From the NCBI GenBank assembly GCA_017549765.1, contig JAFYNM010000029.1, positions 281,720 to 345,719 of the forward strand: 64,000 nt of DNA, given 5' to 3'. This DNA is from Bacteroidales bacterium. Its GTDB lineage: Bacteria > Bacteroidota > Bacteroidia > Bacteroidales > WCHB1-69. The translations under genes and the position numbers were made by a program. Below, one piece after another: positions 34,350 through 44,014 of the stretch (position 1 is the first letter of the stretch; the number at the start of each line of letters is the position of its first letter). The notes beneath the pieces are model-generated. The model was not told the DNA's origin and ran no database searches. It saw nothing but the letters and a program-made list of their open reading frames with translations.

Positions 34350-35802
34350 GTACTTCCTGTGATTTCTCTTTCTTTCTGGATTTGGTAATAAAAATGATCA
34401 AGATGGCCAGTGTGACGACAGCGGCGATGGCGTAGCCGGCGCCGCGCGGGAGCCAACGGCCCAGTCCTTCTTTCTCAGCCACCAGCAGGAAGCTGGAGGT
34501 CACCATGGTCATAAAAAGGGCCGGCAGCAGGGTCAGAAGATACCATTGTCCGCCCTTGGTGCGCCGCAGATAGACGGTGATGGCCCACAGCGTGAAGGTC
34601 GCCAGCAGCTGGTTGGCCCAAGCGAAGTAACGCCATATCACGTCGAAGCCGTTGGCGTCCAAAAGGCTGAAGATCAGGAATGCCACGGTGACGGCGAAGA
34701 TGGGGATCGCGATGAGCAGACGGTTCTTGATGGGTTTCTGGTCGTAGTGCATAAAGTCGGCCACGATCAGACGGGCTGAACGGAGGGCCGTGTCCCCGGA
34801 GGTGATGGCCGCGCTGATGACGCCCAAGATGGTGATGATGGCGATGGCCTTGGGGAACCAGGTGTCGGCGATGAGGCCCACCATGGCGGGACCCGACTTG
34901 CCGGCGGTCACGAGGCCACTCTCGGGGCTGAAGAAGTAGGCGGCGGCGGCAGCCCATATCAGAGCCACCACGCCTTCTGTGATCATCGCGCCGTAGAAGA
35001 TGGGGCGTCCCTGCTTCTCGTTGACCATGCAGCGCGCCATCAGCGGCGACTGCGTGGCGTGGAAACCGGAGATGGCGCCACAGGCGATGGAGATGAACAT
35101 CATCGGGAAGATGGGATTGTGGGCTGCATCGGGGTGACGGTTCTGCAGGCCCGACCACAACTCGGGAATCTCGGGACGATAGACGAAGAAGGCCACCACG
35201 ATGGCTATGGCCATGCCCAAGAGCAGAATTCCGAAAATGGGATAGATACGTCCGATGAGCTTGTCAATAGGAAGCAGCGTAGCGATCAGATAGTAGAAGA
35301 TGACGATGCCCACCCATACGAAGACACTCATGTTGGGGGTGAAATGTACGGTCAGCAGGGTGGCCGGCGTGTTGACGAAGACCACACCCACCAGGATCAT
35401 CAGCAGCACCATAAAACCGCGCATGAACTGCTTGATACCGTTACCCAGATAGTCGCCATGGATCTCGGGAAGACTGCATCCCTTGTTGCGCAGCGACATC
35501 ATGCCGGCAAGATAGTCGTGCACCGCCCCGGCGAAGATACTGCCAAAGACGATCCACAGGAATGAGGAGGTGCCGAACTGCGCACCCATGATGGCACCGC
35601 AGATGGGGCCCACTCCTGCTATGTTCAGAAACTGTATCAAGAAAATACGCCACGGCTTCATCGGCACATAGTCCACTCCGTCGGCCATGGTCGTGGCAGG
35701 TGTCTCCCGGTCCTTGTCGGCACCGAAGACACGTTCCATGAAGGTTCCGTAAACCAGGTAACCCAGCAGCAACAATCCTAATGCGAGAAAAAATGTGATC
35801 AT
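34342..35802 (-). CDS. cstA: CstA-family carbon starvation/peptide transporter
   Basis: A 486-residue membrane protein, shorter than the roughly 700-residue E. coli CstA but typical of the compact Bacteroidetes form. It has about 12-13 helices and hallmarks 'FLNIAGVGPICGAIMGAQFGTSSFLWIVFGSIFAGAVHDYLAGMMS' and 'GAISGFHATQSPLMARCM'. The family imports peptides or pyruvate. It sits in a close-packed run (16-nt gap to the gene upstream). Confidence 0.93.
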   Translation of the reverse strand: MITFFLALGLLLLGYLVYGTFMERVFGADKDRETPATTMADGVDYVPMKPWRIFLIQFLNIAGVGPICGAIMGAQFGTSSFLWIVFGSIFAGAVHDYLAGMMSLRNKGCSLPEIHGDYLGNGIKQFMRGFMVLLMILVGVVFVNTPATLLTVHFTPNMSVFVWVGIVIFYYLIATLLPIDKLIGRIYPIFGILLLGMAIAIVVAFFVYRPEIPELWSGLQNRHPDAAHNPIFPMMFISIACGAISGFHATQSPLMARCMVNEKQGRPIFYGAMITEGVVALIWAAAAAYFFSPESGLVTAGKSGPAMVGLIADTWFPKAIAIITILGVISAAITSGDTALRSARLIVADFMHYDQKPIKNRLLIAIPIFAVTVAFLIFSLLDANGFDVIWRYFAWANQLLATFTLWAITVYLRRTKGGQWYLLTLLPALFMTMVTSSFLLVAEKEGLGRWLPRGAGYAIAAVVTLAILIIFITKSRKKEKSQEVHG

Positions 35803-35817
35803 CTGAATGTCAATTTA

Positions 35818-36594
35818 TTACGGTTGTCTTTCAATTTGCACGCGTCCTTCCAAATCGCCATCCACGAGACGGTCCTCGTTGGTCATGGTGATGATCTCCT
35901 CGATCAGGAAATCGCGGAAGACCATCGTGGTATTCACGGTCTTCTCGAAAACGATGTCTTTGAGGATATTGTCTCCACCCTTCGCGAGGAAGTCGAGAGT
36001 GACGACCTTGTAAAGCCGGTTATCGTCGATCGGGGCGTGTTGCACCCGAATGTTGACAGGCTTGCCGTTCCGATAGGTCATCTCCACGCCTGCCATCGGG
36101 GCATTGACCTTGTCGGTGAAGCGCATCAGGGCCTTTTTCAGCTCACTGCCTTTGATTTGCAAAAAGACGAGGCAGTTCTCGAAGGGAGAGACGTTGTAGA
36201 GGTCGGCGATGCGTATATCGCCGGCAGGGATCTGGGCGCGGATGCCGCCGAAGTTGAGCAGGGAGACATCGCATTCCGCGAAGAGCGGGTCGTCCACATA
36301 TTGGGGAGCGCGTTCCAGAAGCAGGTTCGTGAGGAAGTTCGAAAGCGGACTCTCCGGTGAGAAGGAGACCAGCGTCTTGGCCGAGCGGCCGATGACTACA
36401 TTGACCATATCTTCCAGTTGTTGGTGTTTAAGCTGTATATATTGTGCCAGACCAGGATCTCCTTTGGCATCCCAGGTGGAGTCCATGCGCACCATCCGGT
36501 AACGGTAGGAGAAGGCGGGCTCCAAGCAACCAGTTTGGGCATAACCGATGACGGTCATGCCCAAAATCCATATTACCAGCAGTTTCTTTTTCAT
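35818..36594 (-). CDS. Exported lone 5'-nucleotidase C-terminal domain protein
   Basis: A 258-residue protein with a signal peptide (MKKKLLVIWILGMTVIGYAQ) and only the C-terminal domain of UshA-type 5'-nucleotidases: 'LSNFLTNLLLERA', 'LLNFGGIRAQIPAGDIRIADLYNVSPFENCLVFLQIKG' and 'YKVVTLDFLAKGGDNI'. In UshA this domain binds the nucleoside while the N-terminal metallophosphoesterase does catalysis. That domain is absent here and not encoded next door, so the protein either partners with an unlinked phosphatase or only binds ligand. Confidence 0.88.
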   Translation of the reverse strand: MKKKLLVIWILGMTVIGYAQTGCLEPAFSYRYRMVRMDSTWDAKGDPGLAQYIQLKHQQLEDMVNVVIGRSAKTLVSFSPESPLSNFLTNLLLERAPQYVDDPLFAECDVSLLNFGGIRAQIPAGDIRIADLYNVSPFENCLVFLQIKGSELKKALMRFTDKVNAPMAGVEMTYRNGKPVNIRVQHAPIDDNRLYKVVTLDFLAKGGDNILKDIVFEKTVNTTMVFRDFLIEEIITMTNEDRLVDGDLEGRVQIERQP

Positions 36595-36597
36595 GAC

Positions 36598-37218
36598 TTA
36601 TTCAACAGGGAATCCGACACACTGTGCCAGCACCGCTTTGCCATTGAACTGCAGGGCGGCCTTGATGTCATCGCGATAGATGTGTCCCATCACCACGGTG
36701 TTGAGGTTGTTGGCGGCGCAGTAGAGATAAACGTTTTGGCTCACATAGCCAGCGTCGGTGGCACCGTAGAACTCCCGGCCATTGTCATCAAAGCCCTTCA
36801 TCTTGTCGTAGTTGGCCACGAAGAGCAGCATGATGGGGGCATCCTTGGCGAAGTCGCTGTGCGAGGTCACCGGACGAAGGTCTTCATTGGATATGAAGAC
36901 GAGTTTATTCTCCGCAGGATTGTAGAGGTAGGTGCCAGTGGGCATCAACACATAGATGTCTATCTCCTGGGCATTGCGGGCCGAGGGAGCCGTACGTTTG
37001 CCGTCGGTTCTGTTAATGCCGTTGGCGCACCAGAGCAAATCGGAGATCTGTTGTATCGGCAGTTTGGCGGTGGAGAACTCGCGCGCCGTGGAGCGGCGGA
37101 AGAGGGCTTCATTGAGAGGCATTCCGCCACGGGTCTGAGGCAGGGGGAGATCAATATCTTGAGCTATCAGCAATGTTGTCATAAGCAGAAATGATGAAAT
37201 CAAAAAAACTTTTTTCAT
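36598..37218 (-). CDS. Exported nitroreductase-family flavoprotein (SagB-like)
   Basis: 206 residues from MKKVFLISSFLLMTTLLIAQ, a signal peptide; a Met further upstream would overlap floA and bury the signal. Nitroreductase features include 'RRSTAREFSTAKLPIQQISDLLWCANGINR' (FMN phosphate-binding Arg-Ser region), 'APSARNAQEIDIYVL' and 'DAGYVSQNVYLYCAANNLNTVVMGHI'. These enzymes use FMN and NAD(P)H-type donors or act as dehydrogenases. An exported member raises the question of its electron source. Gaps are 4 nt to floA and 3 nt to the nucleotidase-domain gene. Confidence 0.87.
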   Translation of the reverse strand: MKKVFLISSFLLMTTLLIAQDIDLPLPQTRGGMPLNEALFRRSTAREFSTAKLPIQQISDLLWCANGINRTDGKRTAPSARNAQEIDIYVLMPTGTYLYNPAENKLVFISNEDLRPVTSHSDFAKDAPIMLLFVANYDKMKGFDDNGREFYGATDAGYVSQNVYLYCAANNLNTVVMGHIYRDDIKAALQFNGKAVLAQCVGFPVE

Positions 37219-37222
37219 ACCA

Positions 37223-38197
37223 TTATTTTTTAGGGGTTTTGTCTTGGCCGATCTTACTGATGCCATCGCGCATCTGCGTGTCGGCCTTGATATTCTCGAG
37301 GCGGTAGTAGTCCATGACGCCGAGGTTGCCAGTGCGGAAGGCTTCTGCCAGTGCGAGGGGCACTTCAGCCTCTGCGAGGATTACCTTGGCGCGGGCCTCC
37401 TGGGCCTTGGCCTTCATCTCCTGTTCGGAGGCGACAGCCATAGCGCGGCGCTCTTCGGCCTTGGCTTGGGCGATGTTCTTGTCAGCGTTGGCTTGGTCCA
37501 TCTGCAACATAGCACCGATATTCTTACCCACATCCACGTCGGCGATGTCGATGGAGAGAATCTCGAAGGCGGTACCGGAGTCCAGGCCTTTGGAGAGCAC
37601 CAGTTTGGAGATGGAGTCCGGGTTCTCGAGCACCATCTTGTGGGTCTCGGCAGAGCCGATGGCGGTGACGATGCCTTCACCCACACGGGCGATGATGGTC
37701 TCCTCGCCGGCGCCACCCACCAGCTGGCGGATGTTGGTACGCACGGTCACACGCGCCTTGGCAATCAGCTGGATACCGTCCTTGGCCACGGCAGCCACCG
37801 GCGGCGTGTTGATCACCTTCGGGTTGACGGATGTCTGGATGGCCTCCACCAGATTACGACCTGCCAAGTCGATGGCCGTAGCCGCCTTGAAGTCCAACGG
37901 GATATTGGCCTTGTCGGCAGAGATCAAAGCATTGACGACAGCGGAGATATGTCCGCCGGCCAGATAGTGAGCCTCCAACTGATCACGACCCAACGGGATG
38001 CCCGCCTTGGATGCCGTAATCATAGAGTTGACGATTTTATCTGGCGGAACACGACGCCAACGCATCAGGATAAGCTGAATCAAAGAAATATGCACACCAT
38101 TCAGAATGGCGATGAACCACAATCTCAAAGGCACCATCCAGAAGAAGACGATGACTAAGACGACGATGGCGACAACAATTAATATTGTACTGGTCAT
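37223..38197 (-). CDS. floA: Flotillin-like protein FloA
   Basis: A 324-residue protein with an N-terminal membrane hairpin (about 3-45) and the FloA/YqfA core '[21 protein letters not shown]', '[41 protein letters not shown]', then an Ala/Glu-rich coiled coil. Such proteins organise membrane microdomains. It follows an NfeD gene by 6 nt, the widespread NfeD-flotillin pairing. Confidence 0.95.
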   Translation of the reverse strand: MTSTILIVVAIVVLVIVFFWMVPLRLWFIAILNGVHISLIQLILMRWRRVPPDKIVNSMITASKAGIPLGRDQLEAHYLAGGHISAVVNALISADKANIPLDFKAATAIDLAGRNLVEAIQTSVNPKVINTPPVAAVAKDGIQLIAKARVTVRTNIRQLVGGAGEETIIARVGEGIVTAIGSAETHKMVLENPDSISKLVLSKGLDSGTAFEILSIDIADVDVGKNIGAMLQMDQANADKNIAQAKAEERRAMAVASEQEMKAKAQEARAKVILAEAEVPLALAEAFRTGNLGVMDYYRLENIKADTQMRDGISKIGQDKTPKK

Positions 38198-38203
38198 AAT
38201 CTG

Positions 38204-38665
38204 TTATTTTAAAGGTTTTACGAAAATTTCATTCTGGTCTATCTTGACAATCTCAATCGGCGTGTTGGCATCCACAAATTCCTGCAGGGAGGTCACCTCC
38301 ATCATCTGGTCGCCGAAACGGCCGGTGCCTTTCTGGGCGAGACGGGAGATGGCGACGCCCTGGTCGCCTACCTTGAGCTGCTCGCTGATCTGGTTCATCT
38401 TACTGTCGATCTGCGTGTTGAGCTGCAGCTTGCGCCATGTCTTGGTGCGCATCATAAAATAGAACGAGAGGAGTGTCACGATGGCGACGGCAAAGATCAT
38501 GATAGTGCCGAACGTGGCGCCATATATGACGTAAGAAGCCACGATGCCGGCAATCATGCAGAGCACGCCGAAGATAGCCACCACCCCACCCGGGATGACC
38601 AGGAAGTCCAGGATCATCAGCAACAGGCCTACCAGGATTATCAGGATAATACTGCCGATATTCAT
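38204..38665 (-). CDS. NfeD-like membrane protein
   Basis: 153 residues: two to three transmembrane helices (about 5-75) followed by an OB-fold-like soluble domain ('VGDQGVAISRLAQKGTGRFGDQMMEVTS', 'IEIVKIDQNEIFVKPL') characteristic of NfeD C-termini. It is the short form without a protease domain. Coupled to floA; the partner proteins probably act together in membrane organisation. Confidence 0.9.
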   Translation of the reverse strand: MNIGSIILIILVGLLLMILDFLVIPGGVVAIFGVLCMIAGIVASYVIYGATFGTIMIFAVAIVTLLSFYFMMRTKTWRKLQLNTQIDSKMNQISEQLKVGDQGVAISRLAQKGTGRFGDQMMEVTSLQEFVDANTPIEIVKIDQNEIFVKPLK

Positions 38666-38675
38666 ACAGTCACGA

Positions 38676-39962
38676 TTAAGCTATGTGGACGATATAATAG
38701 TTCTTCTTGCCTTTCTGCACCAAGATGTAATGCCCGTTCATCACCAGGTCGGTGGTGACGGTCAGGTCATCCTTGACTTTATTTTTGTTGATCGCGACGC
38801 CATTATCTTTCAGCATACGGCGCGCCTCGCCCTTGGAGGCGAAGATGCCGGTATGCTCCGACAAGAAGTCGATGACACCACATCCATTCTCAAGAACGGA
38901 TTTAGCCACTTCCACTTGAGGCACGCCTTCAAAGACGGAGAGGAAGAGTTTCTCGGGCAGGGCGGCGAGACTCTCGGAGGTCCCTTTGCCAAAGAGAATC
39001 TCGGAGGCGTTGACAGCCGCGTTGTAGTCCTCTTCGGAGTGAACACGGATGGTCAAGTCCTTGGCAAGGGCTTTCTGAAGGATACGCAGGTGCGGGGCGG
39101 CATCGTGTTCCTTCTCCATCGCTTCTATCTCCTCTTTGGTGAAGTGGGTGAAGATGCGGATATAGCGTTTACTGTCGTCATCGGAACAATTGAGCCAGAA
39201 CTGATAGAAGGCATACGGAGAGGTGCGCTCGGGATCCAGCCATATATTGCCCTTCTCCGTCTTGCCGAACTTACCGCCGTCAGCCTTGGTGATAAGCGGA
39301 CATGTCAGCGCATAAGCGTCACCATTGAGAATACGGCGGATCATCTCCGTGCCCGTGGTGATGTTACCCCATTGGTCGGAGCCACCCAGCTGCAGTTTGC
39401 AACCATAGTTTTGGAAGAGATACAGGAAGTCGTAACCCTGCACAAGCTGATAGGAGAACTCCGTGAACGACATGCCGTCGCCCTCGCCGTTGAAACGCTT
39501 CTTGACGGAGTCTTTGGCCATCATATAGTTCACCGTGATATGCTTGCCGATATCGCGAATGAAATCCAAGAATGAAAACTGGCTCATCCAGGTGTAGTTG
39601 TTGACGAGTTGTGCCGCCGTCGGCCCCTTGGAGTCAAAGTCCAGAAACTTGCTTAGCTGTTTCTTGATGCACTCCTGGTTATGTTTGAGCGTCTCCTCAT
39701 CGAGCAGATTACGCTCTTGTGATTTGCCGGAGGGGTCGCCAATCATACCGGTGGCACCTCCCAAGAGGGCGATGGGGCGATGGCCGCAGCGCTGGAAATG
39801 CGAGAGCATCATGATGCCCACGAGATGTCCAATATGCAGTGAGTCCGCCGTCGGGTCGATACCCAGATAGGCCGTGCAGACCTCTTTGTTCAACAATTCC
39901 TGTGTTCCAGGCATGATGCTATGCAACATACCACGCCATTTCAGTTCTTCTACAAAATCCAT
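38676..39962 (-). CDS. tyrS: Tyrosyl-tRNA synthetase
   Basis: A 428-residue class I synthetase of the TyrRZ/TyrS type. HIGH motif '[10 protein letters not shown]' and KMSKS-equivalent '[15 protein letters not shown]', with a C-terminal S4-like RNA-binding domain ('[18 protein letters not shown]'). It charges tRNA-Tyr. It heads the nine-gene minus-strand run that ends at 32708; no clear -7 element is visible immediately upstream. Confidence 0.97.
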   Translation of the reverse strand: MDFVEELKWRGMLHSIMPGTQELLNKEVCTAYLGIDPTADSLHIGHLVGIMMLSHFQRCGHRPIALLGGATGMIGDPSGKSQERNLLDEETLKHNQECIKKQLSKFLDFDSKGPTAAQLVNNYTWMSQFSFLDFIRDIGKHITVNYMMAKDSVKKRFNGEGDGMSFTEFSYQLVQGYDFLYLFQNYGCKLQLGGSDQWGNITTGTEMIRRILNGDAYALTCPLITKADGGKFGKTEKGNIWLDPERTSPYAFYQFWLNCSDDDSKRYIRIFTHFTKEEIEAMEKEHDAAPHLRILQKALAKDLTIRVHSEEDYNAAVNASEILFGKGTSESLAALPEKLFLSVFEGVPQVEVAKSVLENGCGVIDFLSEHTGIFASKGEARRMLKDNGVAINKNKVKDDLTVTTDLVMNGHYILVQKGKKNYYIVHIA

Positions 39963-40037
39963 ACTTCTGTTATTAGTGATCAGCGAATCGTGATCAGTTT
40001 CGTTTAAATTATTGTTATCCAGTTATCTTTTAGCGAT

Positions 40038-40421
40038 TTACAATGACAATCTCACACACCAGTGATCGTCTTCCTTTTTCAGGTTGAAATCTTGCTCCTT
40101 CTCCTGGCCGTTCAGACTGTAGATGCCATGGCATACTGCCGTGGAGTCTGTCTGTTGCGTACAGGTGACACTCTTGATTTCCAGTTTGTTCTTTTTCACC
40201 TTCTCGTACCGGTCTTTGTCTTCATTCATCTGTTTTTCTATCAGTTCAATCAGTATGTGTTCTTTAGCAGGAGTATATTTGTAGATATTAGGGAAATCTC
40301 CTGTGTTAAAGGACTTAAGGAATTCTTTGGTGGCAAATTCCGGAGTGGTCTGATCCTCCATCTTGCAAGAGGCGAACAGGAGGATCATCATGGATAAAAG
40401 TAAAAAATTACGCAGTTTCAT
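40038..40421 (-). CDS. DUF4878-like small lipoprotein
   Basis: 127 residues from [20 protein letters not shown], with a lipobox (LFASC, Cys19). A longer in-frame start has no signal sequence and lies across the promoter. The body ('[23 protein letters not shown]', '[27 protein letters not shown]') matches the NTF2-like DUF4878 pattern of Bacteroidetes lipoproteins with unknown function. Divergent from mscL. Confidence 0.8.
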   Translation of the reverse strand: MKLRNFLLLSMMILLFASCKMEDQTTPEFATKEFLKSFNTGDFPNIYKYTPAKEHILIELIEKQMNEDKDRYEKVKKNKLEIKSVTCTQQTDSTAVCHGIYSLNGQEKEQDFNLKKEDDHWCVRLSL

Positions 40422-40441
40422 ACTATATTTTTTAAAGAGCG

Positions 40442-40449
40442 CAAAAATA
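40442..40449 (-). promoter_or_regulatory. -7 element for the DUF4878 lipoprotein
   Basis: TATTTTTG on the minus strand, 20 nt before the lipoprotein start. Confidence 0.55.
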
Positions 40450-40497
40450 ATAAATTTTGCGGAATTCTTATCGTACTCCATCTATTCATATTTTTTT

Positions 40498-40505
40498 TAT
40501 TTTTG
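40498..40505 (+). promoter_or_regulatory. -7 element for mscL
   Basis: TATTTTTG on the plus strand, 31 nt before the mscL ATG; it excludes upstream in-frame starts. Confidence 0.6.
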
Positions 40506-40536
40506 CGGAAAATTATTCATCAAAAAAAACAATCCT

Positions 40537-41007
40537 ATGGCAAAATCAGGTTTACTCAAAGAATTCAAAGAGTTTGCGTTAAAAGGCAACGTAATGGACA
40601 TGGCTATCGGTGTCATCATCGGTGGTGCTTTTGGCAAAATCATCACCTCTTTGGTGAACGACATCTTGATGCCGCCCATCGGATGGCTTCTCGGTGGTAC
40701 AGACTTCACGAAATTGAGCCTGACGTTCCCTCAGCGCAAGGTGATGGAAACGGTTATCGGCGAAGATGGTCTTCCCCAGACTGTAGAGAAACTGATGGAT
40801 CCCGTGACTTGGAACTATGGTAACTTCATCCAGGTGACCATCGACTTCCTCATCGTATCCATCTGTATCTTCATGGTTGTCAAGGGCATCAACAAGCTTG
40901 CGGCCCTTCGCAAGAAAGAGGCAGAAGAGGCTCCGGCACCTGCTCCCGAACCCACCAAGGAAGAGGTTCTGCTCACTGAGATCCGCGACCTTTTGAAGAG
41001 CAAATAA
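40537..41007 (+). CDS. mscL: Large-conductance mechanosensitive channel
   Basis: 156 residues from [22 protein letters not shown]1 contains the pore-lining '[31 protein letters not shown]' and TM2 is '[25 protein letters not shown]'; a Glu/Pro/Ala-rich cytoplasmic tail follows. The periplasmic loop is longer than in E. coli. The homopentamer releases solutes on hypo-osmotic shock. Monocistronic with its own promoter and terminator. Confidence 0.96.
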   Translation: MAKSGLLKEFKEFALKGNVMDMAIGVIIGGAFGKIITSLVNDILMPPIGWLLGGTDFTKLSLTFPQRKVMETVIGEDGLPQTVEKLMDPVTWNYGNFIQVTIDFLIVSICIFMVVKGINKLAALRKKEAEEAPAPAPEPTKEEVLLTEIRDLLKSK

Positions 41008-41028
41008 ACCTTTGCTGGTATTAAAAGG

Positions 41029-41082
41029 ATGATGCCCTTACGCCGCAACCGACAGTTCGGTGGTTGAGGGCATCATTTTTTT
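41029..41082 (+). terminator. Terminator of mscL
   Basis: ATGATGCCCT (41029-41038) pairs with AGGGCATCAT (41067-41076), with an inner ACCGA/TCGGT stem, followed by a T run. Confidence 0.85.
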
Positions 41083-41106
41083 ATCATCACACAACTACAG
41101 CACACC

Positions 41107-42498
41107 ATGGCCAGCACACGCGAGACCTTCAACGGGCACCCCATTTATTCGCTATCCGAGATAGCGATGAGCCTTCACAATGTCATTGAGCGGACCTATC
41201 CCCAGCCCTACTTCATCAAGGCGGAGATTCTCAAGCTCAACTACTATCCGCACTCTGGGCATTGCTATCCCGAGTTGATCGAGAAAGAGGGCGACAAGGT
41301 GAAGGCGGAGATCCGGGGCGTCATCTGGTCGTCGCAATACCAACAGATCAATGCGCGCTTCCAGCGCATCACCGGAGAGCCTTTGCGCGAGAACATCAGC
41401 ATCCTCTGTCTGGCCAAAATCGAATACAGCCCGAAGCACGGCCTCGCCCTGCACATCCAGGACATAGACCCTTCGTTCACGCTGGGCGAGCTCATGCGCA
41501 ACCGGGCCGAGTGCATCGAGCGGCTGAAGAAAGAGGGTGTCTTCGAGCGCAATCATCATTTGGAGTTGCCGCTGCTGCCCAAACGCATCGCCATCATCTC
41601 CGTGGAGACGAGCAAAGGCTACAGCGACTTCATCACCACGCTTACCGGCAACAAAAAGGGCTATCGTTTTGAGACGGTGTTGTTCCCTTCCATCCTGCAA
41701 GGCGAGAAGGCTATTGCAGGCATCACCAGCCAGCTGGCGGCCATCGAAAGCCGGAAAGAGGAGTTCGACTGCGTCGTCATCGTCAGAGGCGGTGGCGGGG
41801 ATGTCGGGCTGAGCTGCTACGACGACTATCAGATGGCCCATCGGGTGGCCACCTTCCCCCTGCCCATCCTGACGGGCATCGGCCACTCCACGAACCTCAC
41901 GGTCGTCGATATGGTGGCGCACACCCACAAGATCACGCCCACCGACGTGGCCTTCACCATCCTGCAGGCTTTTGAAAACTTCGACGAGGATGTTACCCAT
42001 TGCCAGACGCGCATCGTCGAGTTGTCGCAGCATCTGGTCTCCGACCTCAGGCTGGCGCTCACCGAGACCGAAGGCAGTTTCAAGCTGATGGCGGAGAGAC
42101 TGTTGCAAGACAAGCGTCGCGAGCTGCTGTCTCTATCCAAAGACGTGTCCCTCAACGCCAGCAAGTTCGCCATCGCCCAGCGACATCTGTTGGACGACCA
42201 TCGGAAGACCCTCACCAGGGAGTGTTCCCGGCTGCTGCAAAAGCATCACGAGCTTCTCGGCGAGATCCCGGGGAAGGCAGCCAAGCAAACCATGAGCATC
42301 ATCCAAAATCAGCAAGACAGCATTCTGCTATTAGAAGAAAAAATGGCGCTACTCCACCCCGACAATATTTTAAAGCGGGGGTTCAGCATCACCCGGCTCA
42401 ACGGACGGGCTGTCACAAAAGCATCACAACTCAAGCAGGGAGATCGTCTCACCACGCACTTCCACGAAGGCGATGTGGAGAGTATGGTAACCTTATAA
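41107..42498 (+). CDS. xseA: Exodeoxyribonuclease VII large subunit
   Basis: 463 residues: N-terminal OB fold ('PQPYFIKAEILKLNYYPHSGHCYPELIEKEGDKVKAEI') and catalytic domain with 'LPLLPKRIAIISVETSKGYSDFITTL', 'DCVVIVRGGGGDVGLSCYDDYQMAHRVATFPLPILTGIGH', then a long coiled coil. ExoVII degrades single-stranded DNA with XseB. No xseB-sized gene follows; the gene converges and overlaps by 6 nt with cdsA, so the small subunit is encoded elsewhere or absent. Confidence 0.95.
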   Translation: MASTRETFNGHPIYSLSEIAMSLHNVIERTYPQPYFIKAEILKLNYYPHSGHCYPELIEKEGDKVKAEIRGVIWSSQYQQINARFQRITGEPLRENISILCLAKIEYSPKHGLALHIQDIDPSFTLGELMRNRAECIERLKKEGVFERNHHLELPLLPKRIAIISVETSKGYSDFITTLTGNKKGYRFETVLFPSILQGEKAIAGITSQLAAIESRKEEFDCVVIVRGGGGDVGLSCYDDYQMAHRVATFPLPILTGIGHSTNLTVVDMVAHTHKITPTDVAFTILQAFENFDEDVTHCQTRIVELSQHLVSDLRLALTETEGSFKLMAERLLQDKRRELLSLSKDVSLNASKFAIAQRHLLDDHRKTLTRECSRLLQKHHELLGEIPGKAAKQTMSIIQNQQDSILLLEEKMALLHPDNILKRGFSITRLNGRAVTKASQLKQGDRLTTHFHEGDVESMVTL

Positions 42499-43353
42499 CA
42501 TCAGCAAGACTTCCAAGACGGTGATGACGGGATAGACCGTCAGCAGGATAGAGTCCAGACGGTCGAGCACGCCGCCGTGACCGGGCATGATCTTGCCGGA
42601 ATCTTTCACCCCGGCCTGGCGTTTCAGCCATGACTCCAGCAGGTCACCCATAGTAGCTAACAGCGAGACGGTGAGGCCGAACAAAAGCCAGCCGTACCAA
42701 TGAAAAGTGGCACCCAGGAAGATTTGCCCACCCCAGAAATAGCCTGCCAGCACAGAGGCCACCATGGTGAATACAAAACCTGTCAGCGTGCCTTCCCAAG
42801 TCTTGTTTGGCGAGATGCGCTCCACCATCTTATGACGGCCATACATACTGCCTCCCAGATAGGCGAAGGTATCATTGATCCACACCAAAACGAAGGTAAA
42901 CAGCACCACCCTGCCCTGCCCATCGTTCAGGCAGGCATCCGTCATCAAGCTTAACGGCAAGACAAGCCAGCAGAGGGCGAACAATGACAACCCCACCTGA
43001 CGGGCTGCGGATTCCTGTTTTCCGCAAAGCGAGACCACTGCCAGCAACAGGAACAAGAAAAATGCGTAATGAAACTGTTGGTAAGGACCGATAGGAAGCA
43101 TCGGGGACACGGCGGAGGCGAAAATCAGCAGATACAAGAAGACAACGAATGTAATGAGGATATTCCGCAACAGACGGTCAGGATTCTGGGCATCCATCAT
43201 CTTGAAATACTCCACCAGGCCGATAACCGTCAGCAGGCACATCAGCGGGATCATCACGATGGGATATAGAGTAGCCACCACGATCAGGGCCACATATACA
43301 GCCCCTGACAAAGTCCTTACAATTACATTCTTCAACTTACTGTCCGCCATCAC
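42493..43353 (-). CDS. cdsA: Phosphatidate cytidylyltransferase (CDP-DAG synthase)
   Basis: A 286-residue membrane protein with about eight helices and the CdsA signature near the C-terminal half: 'WINDTFAYLGGSMYGRHKMVERISPNKTWEGTLTGFVF'. It makes CDP-diacylglycerol from phosphatidic acid and CTP, the precursor of all phospholipids. Last gene of the rsfS-ftsH-LUD-cdsA run. Confidence 0.95.
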   Translation of the reverse strand: MMADSKLKNVIVRTLSGAVYVALIVVATLYPIVMIPLMCLLTVIGLVEYFKMMDAQNPDRLLRNILITFVVFLYLLIFASAVSPMLPIGPYQQFHYAFFLFLLLAVVSLCGKQESAARQVGLSLFALCWLVLPLSLMTDACLNDGQGRVVLFTFVLVWINDTFAYLGGSMYGRHKMVERISPNKTWEGTLTGFVFTMVASVLAGYFWGGQIFLGATFHWYGWLLFGLTVSLLATMGDLLESWLKRQAGVKDSGKIMPGHGGVLDRLDSILLTVYPVITVLEVLLML

Positions 43354-43361
43354 CTTTCAAG

Positions 43362-44012
43362 TTATTCCACATCATCTTGCACCATAAAAACAAAGAAGCG
43401 GGGATTCTGGGGAGAATATACCGGTTTTTCCTCCTCGTCCAACTCCTCATGAGGGGTGACGAACTCCACGATGGAGGTCTTGGCATCGGGGCCAAGGGAG
43501 TGTTGATAATCCATTGCGGCAGCATAGTTAGGGAAGACGCAGCGGGAGCGGGTCATCACGATGACATCCTTGGCCAGATTCTTAACAGAGGGATAGAGGA
43601 TGGTTCGCGGGGTAAAACCGATACTTCCAGAGCTGGCAACCAGCATATCGGAGAACACCAAGGCGGCATCAGCCGGCTCGTTGAAGGGGATCACATTGAC
43701 GAAGGGGATGTTCCGCTTCTCCAAGAAAGGATGTAGATTAGGGGTGAGTGCCACCAAGGTATTGTAATGCTGCTTCTTCAAGAAGAGTTCCAGGTTCGCA
43801 TATATCTGATCCTTCGGAAACGGGAAAAACTTGCCGCCGCCGTTGCGGAAATGAGCGACGAACTCGTCCACAATAGGCTGTTGGAAGGTGGAGAAGAACG
43901 AATACTTCTCCAGGTCCTGTTCCAGCTGAAGGGTTTTGATGTGATTGGTGTCGCGCAGGGATTTGCGGACCACATCTTTGGAATTTTCGCTTTGCAATCT
44001 ATCAGTGTCCAT
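43362..44012 (-). CDS. LUD-domain (LutC/YkgG-like) protein
   Basis: 216 residues resembling the LUD domain of lactate-utilisation protein C: 'VIPFNEPADAALVFSDMLVASSGSIGFTPRTILYPSVKNLAKDVIVMTRSRCV' and the C-terminal 'SIVEFVTPHEEL'. No lutA/lutB genes are nearby; instead it sits between ftsH (2-nt gap) and cdsA (8-nt gap), an arrangement seen in other Bacteroidales, so its role may be unrelated to lactate. Confidence 0.85.
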   Translation of the reverse strand: MDTDRLQSENSKDVVRKSLRDTNHIKTLQLEQDLEKYSFFSTFQQPIVDEFVAHFRNGGGKFFPFPKDQIYANLELFLKKQHYNTLVALTPNLHPFLEKRNIPFVNVIPFNEPADAALVFSDMLVASSGSIGFTPRTILYPSVKNLAKDVIVMTRSRCVFPNYAAAMDYQHSLGPDAKTSIVEFVTPHEELDEEEKPVYSPQNPRFFVFMVQDDVE

Positions 44013-44014
44013 CT

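Noticed and set aside
34475..35158. Open frame within cstA on the same strand
   Set aside because: It is an alternate frame of a conserved transporter, with His/Arg-rich low-complexity translation.
39975..40005. Direct repeat GTGATCAG upstream of tyrS, considered as an operator
   Set aside because: Only two short copies, not a 7-bp array and no dyad centred on a promoter; too weak to call.
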